Source: Aquisalimonas sp. (GTDB taxonomy: Bacteria > Pseudomonadota > Gammaproteobacteria > Nitrococcales > Aquisalimonadaceae). From it: DNA of 6,436 bases. The notes below the pieces were generated by a model. It worked only from the letters and a program-made list of their open reading frames with translations. It was not told the DNA's origin and searched no databases. Below, one piece after another: positions 1-5,871 of the stretch; within the stretch, counting starts at the first letter, position 1; every line of letters begins with the position of its first letter. The DNA is taken from positions 1-6,436 of the forward strand of contig SLMR01000021.1 in NCBI GenBank assembly GCA_007133445.1, given 5' to 3'. The translations under genes and the position numbers were made by a program.

Positions 1-341
1 GCCCGTGCCGCCACAGGAATGGGCACGGGCAGCCCCTGGTCGCGCAGGGTTGCCAGCAGGCGCCATTCCCGGAACGGGCGGGTGCGCTCACGGCCGGTCC
101 AGACGTAGACATCCGGTGACAAACGCGCGACGATCCCTCCGCGCCAGTAGTGGCGCAGCACGAAGGTGGTGCCGTCCAGGTGGAAGAACCACGCGCTGCT
201 GCGCCCGGTGCCGGTGCCGCTGATCAGCTCCCGCTGCGCCAGGGCGTCCGGGTCGAAGAGCCACTCCGGCAGAGGGTCCACGCACCGAGGGTCGTGGATG
301 ATATGGTCCGAGCCATGCTGTTGCACAACCTGATGGTTCAT
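1..341 (-). CDS. kdkA: 3-deoxy-D-manno-octulosonic acid (Kdo) kinase, N-terminal part, cut by window edge
   Basis: Predicted to phosphorylate O-4 of the Kdo residue on lipid A with ATP, on the cytoplasmic side during LPS inner-core assembly. Reading leftward from the ATG at 341-339, 113 codons are open to the edge with no stop. The translation contains TGRSSAWFF (glycine-containing nucleotide-loop region), FVLRHYWRGG, then RPFREWRLLATLRDQGLPVP followed by IPVAAR. The same blocks occur in this order in Haemophilus influenzae KdkA as I recall it (GRGTTYF, ALRHYYRGG, GLPVPKPIAAR). The catalytic HxDLNxHN-type motif would lie beyond the window. The start MNHQVVQQHG sits where the family usually starts and no other early Met is available. 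The Shine-Dalgarno signal is weak. The start overlaps the first codons of the divergent heptosyltransferase gene. Family call is firm; activity is inferred. Confidence 0.85.
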   Translation of the reverse strand, partial: MNHQVVQQHGSDHIIHDPRCVDPLPEWLFDPDALAQRELISGTGTGRSSAWFFHLDGTTFVLRHYWRGGIVARLSPDVYVWTGRERTRPFREWRLLATLRDQGLPVPIPVAAR

Positions 342-1442
342 ACCCCGTCGGCTTCCCTTGCTGAACCACCGCAGCGGCTGTGCCTGTTCCGCCTGTCCGC
401 CATTGGCGACTGCTGCCACCTGGTGCCGGTGATTCGGACCCTCCAGGCCGCCTGGCCGCAGACTCGGCTGACCTGGATCATCGGCCGCACCGAAGCGGCC
501 CTGCTTGGTGATCTCGACGGCGTGGAGTGTATCACCTTCGACAAGCGTGCCGGCCGCCGTGCCCTGCGGCAGCAGCTCGGCGACCGCAGGTTCGACGCCC
601 TGCTGCTCATGCAGGTGGCGTTGCGTGCCGGCTGGGCCTCCACCGCCGTGCGCGCGCCGTTGCGGGTGGGGTTCGACCGCGGCCGCAGCAAGGATCTGCA
701 TGGCCTGTTCGTCAATCGTCGTATTGCTTCCCACCCGCGCGCCCATGTCATGGAGGGGTTCTTCGACTTCATCCAGGCCCTGGGTGTGACCGAGCGCCAG
801 CTGCGCTGGGATGTGCCGGTGCCCGAACCCGCCCGGGCCCGTGCCGAGGAGCTGATCCCCGACGACCAGCCCACGCTCCTGATCAGCCCCTGCAGCAGCC
901 AGCGCTTCAACAACTTCCGCAATTGGCCGGCGGATCGCTATGCCGAGGTGGCGACCGAGGCCGTTCGCCGCCACGGTATGCGCGTCATCCTCACCGGCGG
1001 CCCCAGTGACGAGGAACGCGCCTATGCCGAGGCCATCAGCGCGCGCGCCGGCGTGCCGGTCACCGACTGCATCGGCAGGACGTCCCTGAAGGAGCTGTTC
1101 GCGCTGCTGGAGCGGGCGACCGTGCTCGTCTCGCCGGATTCCGGGCCCGCCCACATGGCCGTGGCCGCCGGCACGCCGGTGATCGGCCTCTACGCCACCT
1201 CGAACCCGGATCGCACGGGCCCGTATCTCGGCCGCGAATGGGTGGTGAATCGCTATCCCGAGGCCGTGCGCGCCGAGCTCGGCCGGGACGTCAGCGACAT
1301 CGCGTGGGGGCGGCGGGTCCGCAAGGCGGATGCCATGGCCCTGATCCAGGTCAATGACGTGCTGGAGCGTCTGGCTATACTGCTGCAGACACCAGCCGAG
1401 GCGCGGCTGCTGCCCCCCGAGCGGAGTCGGCCGGAGGCCTGA
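333..1442 (+). CDS. Glycosyltransferase family 9, probable ADP-heptose:LPS heptosyltransferase
   Basis: Predicted to transfer L-glycero-D-manno-heptose from ADP-heptose to the Kdo-lipid A inner core at the cytoplasmic face. The 369-residue product has the GT9 two-domain layout. The N-terminal domain opens with RLCLFRLSAIGD (residues 15-26, whose Asp is the conserved acid). The C-terminal domain has LISPCSSQRFNNFRNW (183-198), VILTGG (218-223), SPDSGPAHMA (267-276, nucleotide-sugar binding) and PVIGLYATSNPDRTGPY (282-298). It is followed directly by waaA. I cannot decide between a WaaC role (first heptose) and a WaaF role, and the SPCSS..NFRNW form looks like a side clade, so no symbol is given. 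Start choice is uncertain. ATG 333 leaves 14 residues before the core strand, as is usual, but has no clear Shine-Dalgarno; ATG 303 has GAGGGT about 10 bases upstream and ATG 315 is also possible. Confidence 0.85.
   Translation: MVHTPSASLAEPPQRLCLFRLSAIGDCCHLVPVIRTLQAAWPQTRLTWIIGRTEAALLGDLDGVECITFDKRAGRRALRQQLGDRRFDALLLMQVALRAGWASTAVRAPLRVGFDRGRSKDLHGLFVNRRIASHPRAHVMEGFFDFIQALGVTERQLRWDVPVPEPARARAEELIPDDQPTLLISPCSSQRFNNFRNWPADRYAEVATEAVRRHGMRVILTGGPSDEERAYAEAISARAGVPVTDCIGRTSLKELFALLERATVLVSPDSGPAHMAVAAGTPVIGLYATSNPDRTGPYLGREWVVNRYPEAVRAELGRDVSDIAWGRRVRKADAMALIQVNDVLERLAILLQTPAEARLLPPERSRPEA
1433..1437 (+). promoter_or_regulatory. Ribosome binding site of waaA, inside the upstream gene
   Basis: GGAGG lies 4 bases before the waaA ATG and within the last codons of the heptosyltransferase gene. 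The spacing is slightly short. Together with the TGATG overlap it suggests translational coupling and supports the ATG at 1442. Confidence 0.55.
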
Positions 1443-2710
1443 TGCGACACCTCTACAGCCTGCTGTGGTACCTGATCACGCCAGGCCTGCTGATCTACCT
1501 GGCCTGGCGCGCCCGGCGCGAGCCACCCTACCGGGAGCAATGGGCCCGCCGGTTCGGATTGAGCGCTCCGCAGGTGCCCGCCGGTGCCATCTGGGTCCAT
1601 GCAGCGTCCATGGGTGAGGTGCAGGCCTCGGCGGTGTTCATCCGCGAACTCCGCGCCGCCCACCCGGACATCCCGCTGGTGGTCAGTACCATGACGCCCA
1701 CTGGTGCTGCCCACGTGCAGCGCCTCTTCGGTGAAGGTGTCCATCACGCCTACCTGCCCTTCGACTACCCCCATGCCGTGGCGCTGTTTCTGCGCGCCCT
1801 GCGCCCGCGGCTGGCGGTGATCGTGGAAATGGAGCTGTGGCCGAACCTGTTCGCCGCTATCCGCCGGCGCGGTATCCCGCTGCTGCTGGTGAACGCCCGG
1901 CTCTCCGCCGCCAGCGCCCGCGGCTACAGCCGTCTGCGCGGGCTCATGGCCGGCGTGCTCCAGTGCCCGGATGCCATTGCCGCCCAGAGTCGTGAGCACG
2001 CCCGCCGGCTGATCCACCTGGGCGCGCCGGCGGAGCGCATGTCGGTCACCGGCAGCCTCAAGTTCGATGTCACCGTGCCCGCCAGCGCCCGGGAGCAGGG
2101 TGAGGCGCTGCGGGCGACCCTGGGCGCCGAGCGGCCGGTCTGGATCGCCGCCAGCACCCGTGACGGCGAGGAGGAACGGGTGCTGGACGCCTTCGACGAG
2201 GTGCGCCGGACCATTCCGGATGCGCTGCTGCTGCTGGTGCCGCGTCACCCGGACCGCTTCGCCCGCGTCGGCAGCCTGTGCCGGGAGCGTGACTACGTGG
2301 TCGTGACCCGCAGCAGCGGTGATGTCTGCACACCCGACACCCACGTCCTCCTCGGTGACAGCATGGGGGAGATGCCCGTGTTCTATGCCGCCGCCGATGT
2401 CGCCTTCGTGGGCGGCAGCCTGGTGCCCCTGGGCGGTCAGAACGTGCTGGAGCCGGCGGCGCTGGCCCTGCCCGTGGTGGTCGGCCCGCACACCTACAAT
2501 TTCGAACAGATCGTCCAGCAGCTGGTGGCGCAGGGCGGCGCCTACCAGGTGGCGGACCACCACCACCTGGCGGATGCGGTGATCGAGCTGCTGGAGCGCC
2601 CGGAGCGGCGGGCGGAGATGGGGCGTCGGGCCCACGCCTTGATCGAGGCGAATCGGGGTGCCACCGGGCAGGTGCTGGCCCTCGTGGAACGGTTCCTATC
2701 CCCGGGCTGA
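1442..2710 (+). CDS. waaA: 3-deoxy-D-manno-octulosonic acid transferase (Kdo transferase, GT30)
   Basis: Transfers Kdo from CMP-Kdo to lipid IVA, an essential early step of LPS synthesis, as a membrane-anchored inner-membrane protein. At 422 residues it matches the family (E. coli is 425). A hydrophobic N-terminal anchor (about residues 4-22) is followed by WVHAASMGEV; its Glu59 corresponds to the catalytic base of the HxxSxGE motif. Further family blocks are EMELWPN (129-135), NARLS (151-155), TGSLKFD (203-209), GDSMGEM (305-311), FVGGSLVPLGGQNVLEP (322-338) and GPHTYNF (349-355). The start overlaps the stop of the upstream heptosyltransferase by one base, so the two are surely cotranscribed. 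The nearby kdkA suggests a monofunctional enzyme adding one Kdo, but sequence alone does not separate mono- from bifunctional WaaA. The last 15 bases overlap the converging ubiF-like gene. Confidence 0.96.
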   Translation: MRHLYSLLWYLITPGLLIYLAWRARREPPYREQWARRFGLSAPQVPAGAIWVHAASMGEVQASAVFIRELRAAHPDIPLVVSTMTPTGAAHVQRLFGEGVHHAYLPFDYPHAVALFLRALRPRLAVIVEMELWPNLFAAIRRRGIPLLLVNARLSAASARGYSRLRGLMAGVLQCPDAIAAQSREHARRLIHLGAPAERMSVTGSLKFDVTVPASAREQGEALRATLGAERPVWIAASTRDGEEERVLDAFDEVRRTIPDALLLLVPRHPDRFARVGSLCRERDYVVVTRSSGDVCTPDTHVLLGDSMGEMPVFYAAADVAFVGGSLVPLGGQNVLEPAALALPVVVGPHTYNFEQIVQQLVAQGGAYQVADHHHLADAVIELLERPERRAEMGRRAHALIEANRGATGQVLALVERFLSPG

Positions 2711-3910
2711 CCCGCGACCGTCACTCCACAGCGGCAGCCCCATGGCGTGCCGCATGACCTGGCGCCGACCCACGGGAACCTTGTCCGCCAGCCGCAGCAC
2801 GCCGCTGGCGATTCGCGTCAGCGGGCCGGGTTCACGGGTGAAGAGCCGGTGGAAGCTGTCGGTGGCCACCATCATGGCCAGCGCCCGGGGCCGATGCCGG
2901 TGCTCGTAGTCCGCCAGCACGGCGGCGGTTCCCGGGTCGCGACCCAACTCCCGGGCGTGCAGCAGCGTGTCGACCAGCGTATCCACCCCCTGCAGGCCCA
3001 GGTTCAGGCCCTGGCCCACCAGCGGGTGGATGGCGTGCGCCGCGTCGCCGACCAGGGCGACGCGGCTGGACGTGTAGCTCGTGGCGTGCTGGCGCCGGAT
3101 GGGAAAGCTGGCCCGGCCCAGCACCGCGGTGATGCCACCCAGCTCCTCGGGGAAGGCATCGACGATCTCGCCGGCCAGGGTTTCGTCATCCAGAGACTCC
3201 AGCAGCGACACCGTGTCCGGGTCGTTGTACCAGACCAGCGAGGCCCGATGGCCGGGCAGCGGCAGAAAGGCCTGGGGGCCGCTGGGGGTGAAGCGCTGCC
3301 AGGTCACATCCTGCTGCGGCAGCTCCGTGGCCACGTTCACGACCAGTGCCCGCAGTCCGTAGTCGGTGCTGGTGTAATCGATCTCGGCGAGCTGGCGGAC
3401 GGTGGAGCGGGCGCCGTCGGCGCCGATCACCAGCTCTGCCTCCACCTCGGTGCCGTTGTTCAGCGTCAGGCTGGCACCCGTGGCGTCAGCCGTCAGCGCT
3501 GCTGGCCGCGCCGGTGCGATCCAGCGCACGTTCGGAATCCCGGCCAGCGCCTCGTGCAGCCCGGCAAGAATCACCTGGTTCTCCACGAACCAGCCGAACC
3601 AGTCGTGACCTATCTCGCGCGCATCGAAGCGTGTCTCCGCACCGCTCATGTCCCGTGCACGCACGCCACGGAAGGGACAGACACGGCGACGCGTCATGCC
3701 GTCCCAGGCGCCGGCACGCTGGAACAGCTCGGAGGAGGCGAGATTGACGGAGGAGACGCGCAGATCCGGGGTCGCGTCAGCCGGATCGGTGGTTGTCGGC
3801 GGGTGTTCTTCCACCACGGCCACGTCCACGCCGGCCCGACCGAGCAGACAGGCCAGCGACGCGCCGACCATGCCGCCGCCAACCACGATGACTTCCGTCG
3901 ACTCCGTCAT
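2696..3910 (-). CDS. ubiF: UbiH/UbiF-family FAD monooxygenase, probable DMQ hydroxylase of ubiquinone synthesis
   Basis: Predicted flavin hydroxylase acting on a prenylated benzoquinol; the best match is UbiF, which hydroxylates C6 of 2-octaprenyl-3-methyl-6-methoxy-1,4-benzoquinol. The 404-residue product has an N-terminal FAD Rossmann motif GGGMVG (11-16) ending at Glu34, the family pattern PDLRVSSVN (48-56), FVENQVI (108-114), the DG motif IGADGARS (162-169) and GDAAHAIHPLVGQGLNLG (288-305). Two stretches resemble E. coli UbiF more than UbiH or UbiI: TWQRFTPSGPQAFLPLPG (203-220), and the C-terminal RRQVMRHAMGL. E. coli UbiF has 391 residues. Start ATG 3910 places the Rossmann strand seven residues in; upstream in-frame extension would run into the methyltransferase gene, and the Shine-Dalgarno is weak. 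It lies 20 bases after that gene and is likely cotranscribed. The TAG stop at 2698-2696 lies inside waaA. UbiI- or UbiH-type regiospecificity cannot be excluded. Confidence 0.8.
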   Translation of the reverse strand: MTESTEVIVVGGGMVGASLACLLGRAGVDVAVVEEHPPTTTDPADATPDLRVSSVNLASSELFQRAGAWDGMTRRRVCPFRGVRARDMSGAETRFDAREIGHDWFGWFVENQVILAGLHEALAGIPNVRWIAPARPAALTADATGASLTLNNGTEVEAELVIGADGARSTVRQLAEIDYTSTDYGLRALVVNVATELPQQDVTWQRFTPSGPQAFLPLPGHRASLVWYNDPDTVSLLESLDDETLAGEIVDAFPEELGGITAVLGRASFPIRRQHATSYTSSRVALVGDAAHAIHPLVGQGLNLGLQGVDTLVDTLLHARELGRDPGTAAVLADYEHRHRPRALAMMVATDSFHRLFTREPGPLTRIASGVLRLADKVPVGRRQVMRHAMGLPLWSDGRGSARG

Positions 3911-3930
3911 GGGCGCCCGCCCGGCAGACC

Positions 3931-4593
3931 TCAGAAATCGAAACGCCGGGTCCGCGGTGCGTTCACCAGCGGCGGCAGCCAGGTGTCGAACAGGCTCTCG
4001 GTCGACCACTGATTCTGGCCTACCCGGGTGATTAGCAGTCCTTCCATGATCGGCGCCTCGCCGACGATGAGAATGAGCCGGCCGCCCACGGTCAGGGATT
4101 CGTGGAAGCCCTTGTGCAGCTCGGGCAGGCCGCCGGTGACAACGATGGCGTCGTAGCGGTTGCCGTCATCCCAGCCCCGGGCAGCGTCGCCCTGCTCAAG
4201 GGTGACATTGCGGATGGCCTCGCGCTCCAGGCGCTCGGCCGCCTGATCCAGGAAATCCTGATGGATGTCCACGCTGACCACCTGCCGGCACAGCCGCGCC
4301 AGGCAGGCCGTGAAATAACCACTGCCAGTGCCGATCTCAAGCACCTGCTCCGCCTGCGTCAGCTCCGCCGCCTGGGCCATCCGGCCCTCCTGCTTGGGCG
4401 ACAGCATGACCTCGTCGTGGCCGATGGGGAGGTTCATGTCCGAGAAGGCAAGATTGCGCAGGTGGTCGGGCACGAAGCGCTCCCGCGGGGTGTGCTGCAG
4501 CACGTCCAGCACCCGGGGATCCAGCACCTCCCATGGGCGGATCTGCTGCTCCACCATGTTGAAACGGGCCTGTTCCAGGTTCATTTCGCTCAT
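3931..4593 (-). CDS. PCMT-family SAM-dependent methyltransferase, annotated-type protein-L-isoaspartate O-methyltransferase with altered active site
   Basis: This 220-residue protein belongs to the protein-L-isoaspartate O-methyltransferase family (COG2518-like). Canonical members methylate isoaspartyl residues in damaged proteins using S-adenosylmethionine in the cytosol. Shared features are RERFVPDHLRNLAF (37-50), LPIGH (55-59), SAM motif I VLEIGTGSGYFTACLARL (84-101), acidic SVDI (107-110), QGDAARGW (134-141), YDAIVVTGG (147-155) and GGRLILIVG (170-178). The canonical T-I-S-x-P signature is here V-M-L-S-P-K (62-67), so Leu64 replaces the conserved Ser in an ungapped alignment. The protein opens with MNLEQARFNMVEQQIRPW, typical of a distinct proteobacterial subgroup. 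The substrate may therefore not be isoaspartate, and the symbol pcm is withheld. A strong Shine-Dalgarno five bases upstream fixes the start. It heads a two-gene unit with the ubiF-like gene. Confidence 0.85.
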   Translation of the reverse strand: MSEMNLEQARFNMVEQQIRPWEVLDPRVLDVLQHTPRERFVPDHLRNLAFSDMNLPIGHDEVMLSPKQEGRMAQAAELTQAEQVLEIGTGSGYFTACLARLCRQVVSVDIHQDFLDQAAERLEREAIRNVTLEQGDAARGWDDGNRYDAIVVTGGLPELHKGFHESLTVGGRLILIVGEAPIMEGLLITRVGQNQWSTESLFDTWLPPLVNAPRTRRFDF

Positions 4594-4598
4594 CCCAC

Positions 4599-4603
4599 CC
4601 TCC
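4599..4603 (-). promoter_or_regulatory. Ribosome binding site of the PCMT-family gene
   Basis: On the minus strand GGAGG lies 5 bases before ATG 4593 (reading GGAGG-GTGGG-ATG). This decides for Met1 over the in-frame Met4, which would sit 14 bases away. Confidence 0.75.
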
Positions 4604-4626
4604 GTCTGTTGTGCCCGGGCCCCGCA

Positions 4627-4655
4627 ATCCTAAGCAGATTCCCCCGTGTCGGCAA
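4627..4655 (-). promoter_or_regulatory. Candidate sigma70-type promoter for the methyltransferase-ubiF unit
   Basis: On the minus strand TTGCCG (4655-4650) is a -35 candidate with four of six consensus bases. After exactly 17 bases comes TAGGAT (4632-4627), a -10 candidate also with four of six. Transcription would begin near 4620, giving a leader of about 27 bases that contains the strong Shine-Dalgarno. The position and spacing are good, but the hexamers are only moderate matches. Confidence 0.45.
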
Positions 4656-4687
4656 GCAGTTGCGCCAGCGGAACAACCGGCTTCCTG

Positions 4688-4706
4688 ATTGCAAATGATT
4701 CGCAAT
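4688..4706. promoter_or_regulatory. 19-base near-perfect palindrome, probable Fur box
   Basis: ATTGCAAATGATTCGCAAT is two 9-base arms around a central G. Eight of nine pairs match; the exception is A4693 against C4701. Its core TGCAAAT-G-ATTCGCA (4690-4704) agrees with the Fur 7-1-7 consensus TGATAAT-n-ATTATCA at 11 of 14 arm positions. It lies 49 bases before exbB, which begins an exbB-exbD-exbD-tonB operon, a class often repressed by iron-bound Fur. It overlaps the candidate -35 of that operon. It stands out as AT-rich within GC-rich DNA. Binding by another dimeric regulator is possible. Confidence 0.6.
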
Positions 4707-4717
4707 TCGCTTAACGT
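4689..4717 (+). promoter_or_regulatory. Weak candidate promoter for the exbB operon
   Basis: TTGCAA (4689-4694, four of six -35 bases) is followed after 17 bases by TAACGT (4712-4717, three of six -10 bases). The -35 would be inside the palindrome at 4688-4706, which fits repression by occlusion. The -10 is poor, so the true promoter may lie a few bases away. Confidence 0.25.
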
Positions 4718-4738
4718 CCCAGACTGAATCTTACCCAC

Positions 4739-4748
4739 AGGGAGCAGG
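4739..4748 (+). promoter_or_regulatory. Ribosome binding site of exbB
   Basis: The purine-rich AGGGAGCAGG ends 7 bases before the exbB ATG at 4756. It contains two partial Shine-Dalgarno matches (AGGGAG and GCAGG) and supports that start. Confidence 0.5.
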
Positions 4749-4755
4749 CCGCTAC

Positions 4756-5481
4756 ATGGCCGACGCCGGAACGCTTGCCGACTTTGCCGGCCGCCTTGAA
4801 GCCTTTCTGGATCTGGGCGGTCCGGTGGTGGTGCTGCTGCTGATGATGTCGGTGGTGGCCATTGCCATCGCCCTGCTCAAGCTCTGGCAGTTCCACAGCC
4901 TGCGCCTGGGCCGCCAGGGCTTTGTTCCCGGCTGCCTGGACGGGCTGCGCAAGGGCGAGGACGAGGCCGTTCTGCAGCGGCTGGCGGCAGAGCGCAACCC
5001 CATCGCGCGTGTCATGGAAGTGGCGGTGAGTGGGCGGCGGAATCCGGACATGCCGCTGGAGCTGGTGCGCGAGGAAGTGGCCCGGGTGGCCACCGGGTAC
5101 CTGGACTCCCTGCGTGCCTACCTGCGCGGTCTGGAAGTGATCGGCTCTCTGGCGCCCCTGCTGGGGCTGCTGGGTACCGTGCTGGGCATGATCGACGCGT
5201 TCCGCCAGCTGGAGGGCGCCGGCAGTCAGGTGGATCCCGCCCTGCTCTCCGGCGGCATCTGGGAAGCGCTGCTGACCACCGCGGTGGGCCTGGCCGTGGC
5301 GATCCCCGCCGTGATCCTGCTCAACTGGCTGGAAGGGCGGGTGGAGCGCTTCCGTCATCGCATGGAAGACGCCGTGACCCGCGTGTTCACGCAGACGGCC
5401 GTTGCTGCCGCTCCCGGGAAGGACGGCGAGGACGGCGAAATTACGCGGCTGGAGTCCCGCCGCAGCGCCGATGCAACTTGA
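4756..5481 (+). CDS. exbB: ExbB, MotA/TolQ/ExbB proton channel family
   Basis: Inner-membrane channel subunit that, with ExbD, uses the proton motive force to energise TonB for uptake through outer-membrane receptors. The 241 residues are close to E. coli ExbB (244). Three membrane helices are visible: about 22-46 (PVVVLLLMMSVVAIAIALL), 126-148 (LEVIGSLAPLLGLLGTVLG and on) and 168-192 (from IWEALLTTAVGL). Polar channel residues are conserved: Thr141 in LGTVLG, and Glu170 with Thr175 in GIWEALLTTAVGL, which correspond to T148, E176 and T181 of E. coli ExbB. The cytoplasmic stretch lies between helices one and two. A charged C-terminal tail (KDGEDGEITRLESRRS) follows helix three. The three downstream genes (ExbD, ExbD, TonB) favour ExbB over TolQ. 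The stop overlaps exbD1 by 11 bases. A Fur-like palindrome upstream suggests iron control. Confidence 0.92.
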   Translation: MADAGTLADFAGRLEAFLDLGGPVVVLLLMMSVVAIAIALLKLWQFHSLRLGRQGFVPGCLDGLRKGEDEAVLQRLAAERNPIARVMEVAVSGRRNPDMPLELVREEVARVATGYLDSLRAYLRGLEVIGSLAPLLGLLGTVLGMIDAFRQLEGAGSQVDPALLSGGIWEALLTTAVGLAVAIPAVILLNWLEGRVERFRHRMEDAVTRVFTQTAVAAAPGKDGEDGEITRLESRRSADAT

Positions 5482-5869
5482 GAGTACCGCGCCCCGTCGC
5501 CGCCGCCTGGTCTCGCTGACGCCGCTGATCGACGTGGTGTTCATCCTGCTGGTGTTCTTCATGCTGGCCTCCACGTTCACGGACTGGCGCTCCCTGCAGC
5601 TGGCCGTGCCCGGCGAGGCCACCACCCCCGACGCCGATGCGCCCGCCCCGCTGGTGGTGAGCGTTGGCATGGACAGCCTGCGGCTCGACGGTGAGGAGCT
5701 GAGTCTGGACGCGCTGGCGGCCGGTGTCGGCGAGGCCGTGGCGGAGGAGCCCGAGCGCAGCGTCATCGTGCGCCCCGGGGACGACGTGCCCCTGCAGCGG
5801 CTGGTGACCGTCATGGAACGTCTCCACGAAGCCGGCGGCAGCCGCGTCAGTCTGCAGCGGGAGGAGTGA
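5471..5869 (+). CDS. exbD1: ExbD, first paralogue, with the canonical proton-carrying Asp
   Basis: Single-span inner-membrane partner of ExbB whose membrane Asp takes part in proton transfer and whose periplasmic domain contacts TonB. The 132 residues have a short basic cytoplasmic start (MQLESTAPRRRRLVS), one helix of about 18-36 in LTPLIDVVFILLVFFMLAST and a periplasmic domain ending in VMERLHEAGGSRVSLQ. Asp21 in PLIDVVF corresponds to D25 of E. coli ExbD. The ATG at 5471 is chosen because it puts the helix at the usual distance from the N terminus; longer readings in this frame would be out-of-frame exbB sequence. It overlaps the end of exbB by 11 bases and has no good Shine-Dalgarno of its own (GGAG is 17 bases away), so translation is probably coupled to exbB. 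Confidence 0.9.
   Translation: MQLESTAPRRRRLVSLTPLIDVVFILLVFFMLASTFTDWRSLQLAVPGEATTPDADAPAPLVVSVGMDSLRLDGEELSLDALAAGVGEAVAEEPERSVIVRPGDDVPLQRLVTVMERLHEAGGSRVSLQREE
5553..5582 (+). repeat. Direct repeat copy 1, in the membrane-helix coding part of exbD1
   Basis: This 30-base stretch matches 5951-5980 at 26 of 30 positions, including the shared block TTCTTCATGCTGGC and the shared block CACGTTCACGG. Both copies are in the same reading phase of their genes. It encodes the end of the helix (FFMLASTFT) and reflects homology of the two exbD genes. Confidence 0.7.
5860..5866 (+). promoter_or_regulatory. Ribosome binding site of exbD2, decides its start
   Basis: GGAGGAG lies at the very end of exbD1, and its GGAGG core ends 7 bases before ATG 5872. 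A GTG at 5866 is in frame but overlaps this site, so ATG 5872 is the better start. Confidence 0.8.
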
Positions 5870-5871
5870 CC

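Noticed and set aside
1..30. Perfect 9-base inverted repeat (1-9 with 22-30, 12-base loop)
   Set aside because: It lies inside kdkA codons for a conserved GLPVP..AAR region, has no T-run, and GC-rich coding DNA often gives such hairpins.
150..332. N-terminal extension of the heptosyltransferase to ATG 150
   Set aside because: The extra residues are antisense kdkA sequence and would give an unusual leader of about 60 residues. Starts at 333 or 303 fit the family.
1253..2635. A 460-codon minus-strand open frame opposite waaA
   Set aside because: Composition is His/Gln/Gly-rich with no domain pattern. It lies opposite a firmly identified waaA and the end of the heptosyltransferase gene.
2747..4012. 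A 421-codon plus-strand open frame opposite the ubiF-like gene
   Set aside because: It is the antisense shadow of a gene with full FAD-monooxygenase motifs, and it has no recognisable protein features.
4613..4620. GCCCGGGC palindrome near the predicted start of the methyltransferase transcript
   Set aside because: An 8-base GC palindrome is common at this base composition and no known operator matches it.
4594..4755. Possible small gene or RNA in the divergent gap
   Set aside because: No short frame with a ribosome site and no convincing RNA fold or terminator was seen; the gap is explained by promoters and the Fur-like site.
5866..5871. GTG start for exbD2 two codons upstream
   Set aside because: It overlaps the Shine-Dalgarno GGAGGAG, whose spacing suits ATG 5872.
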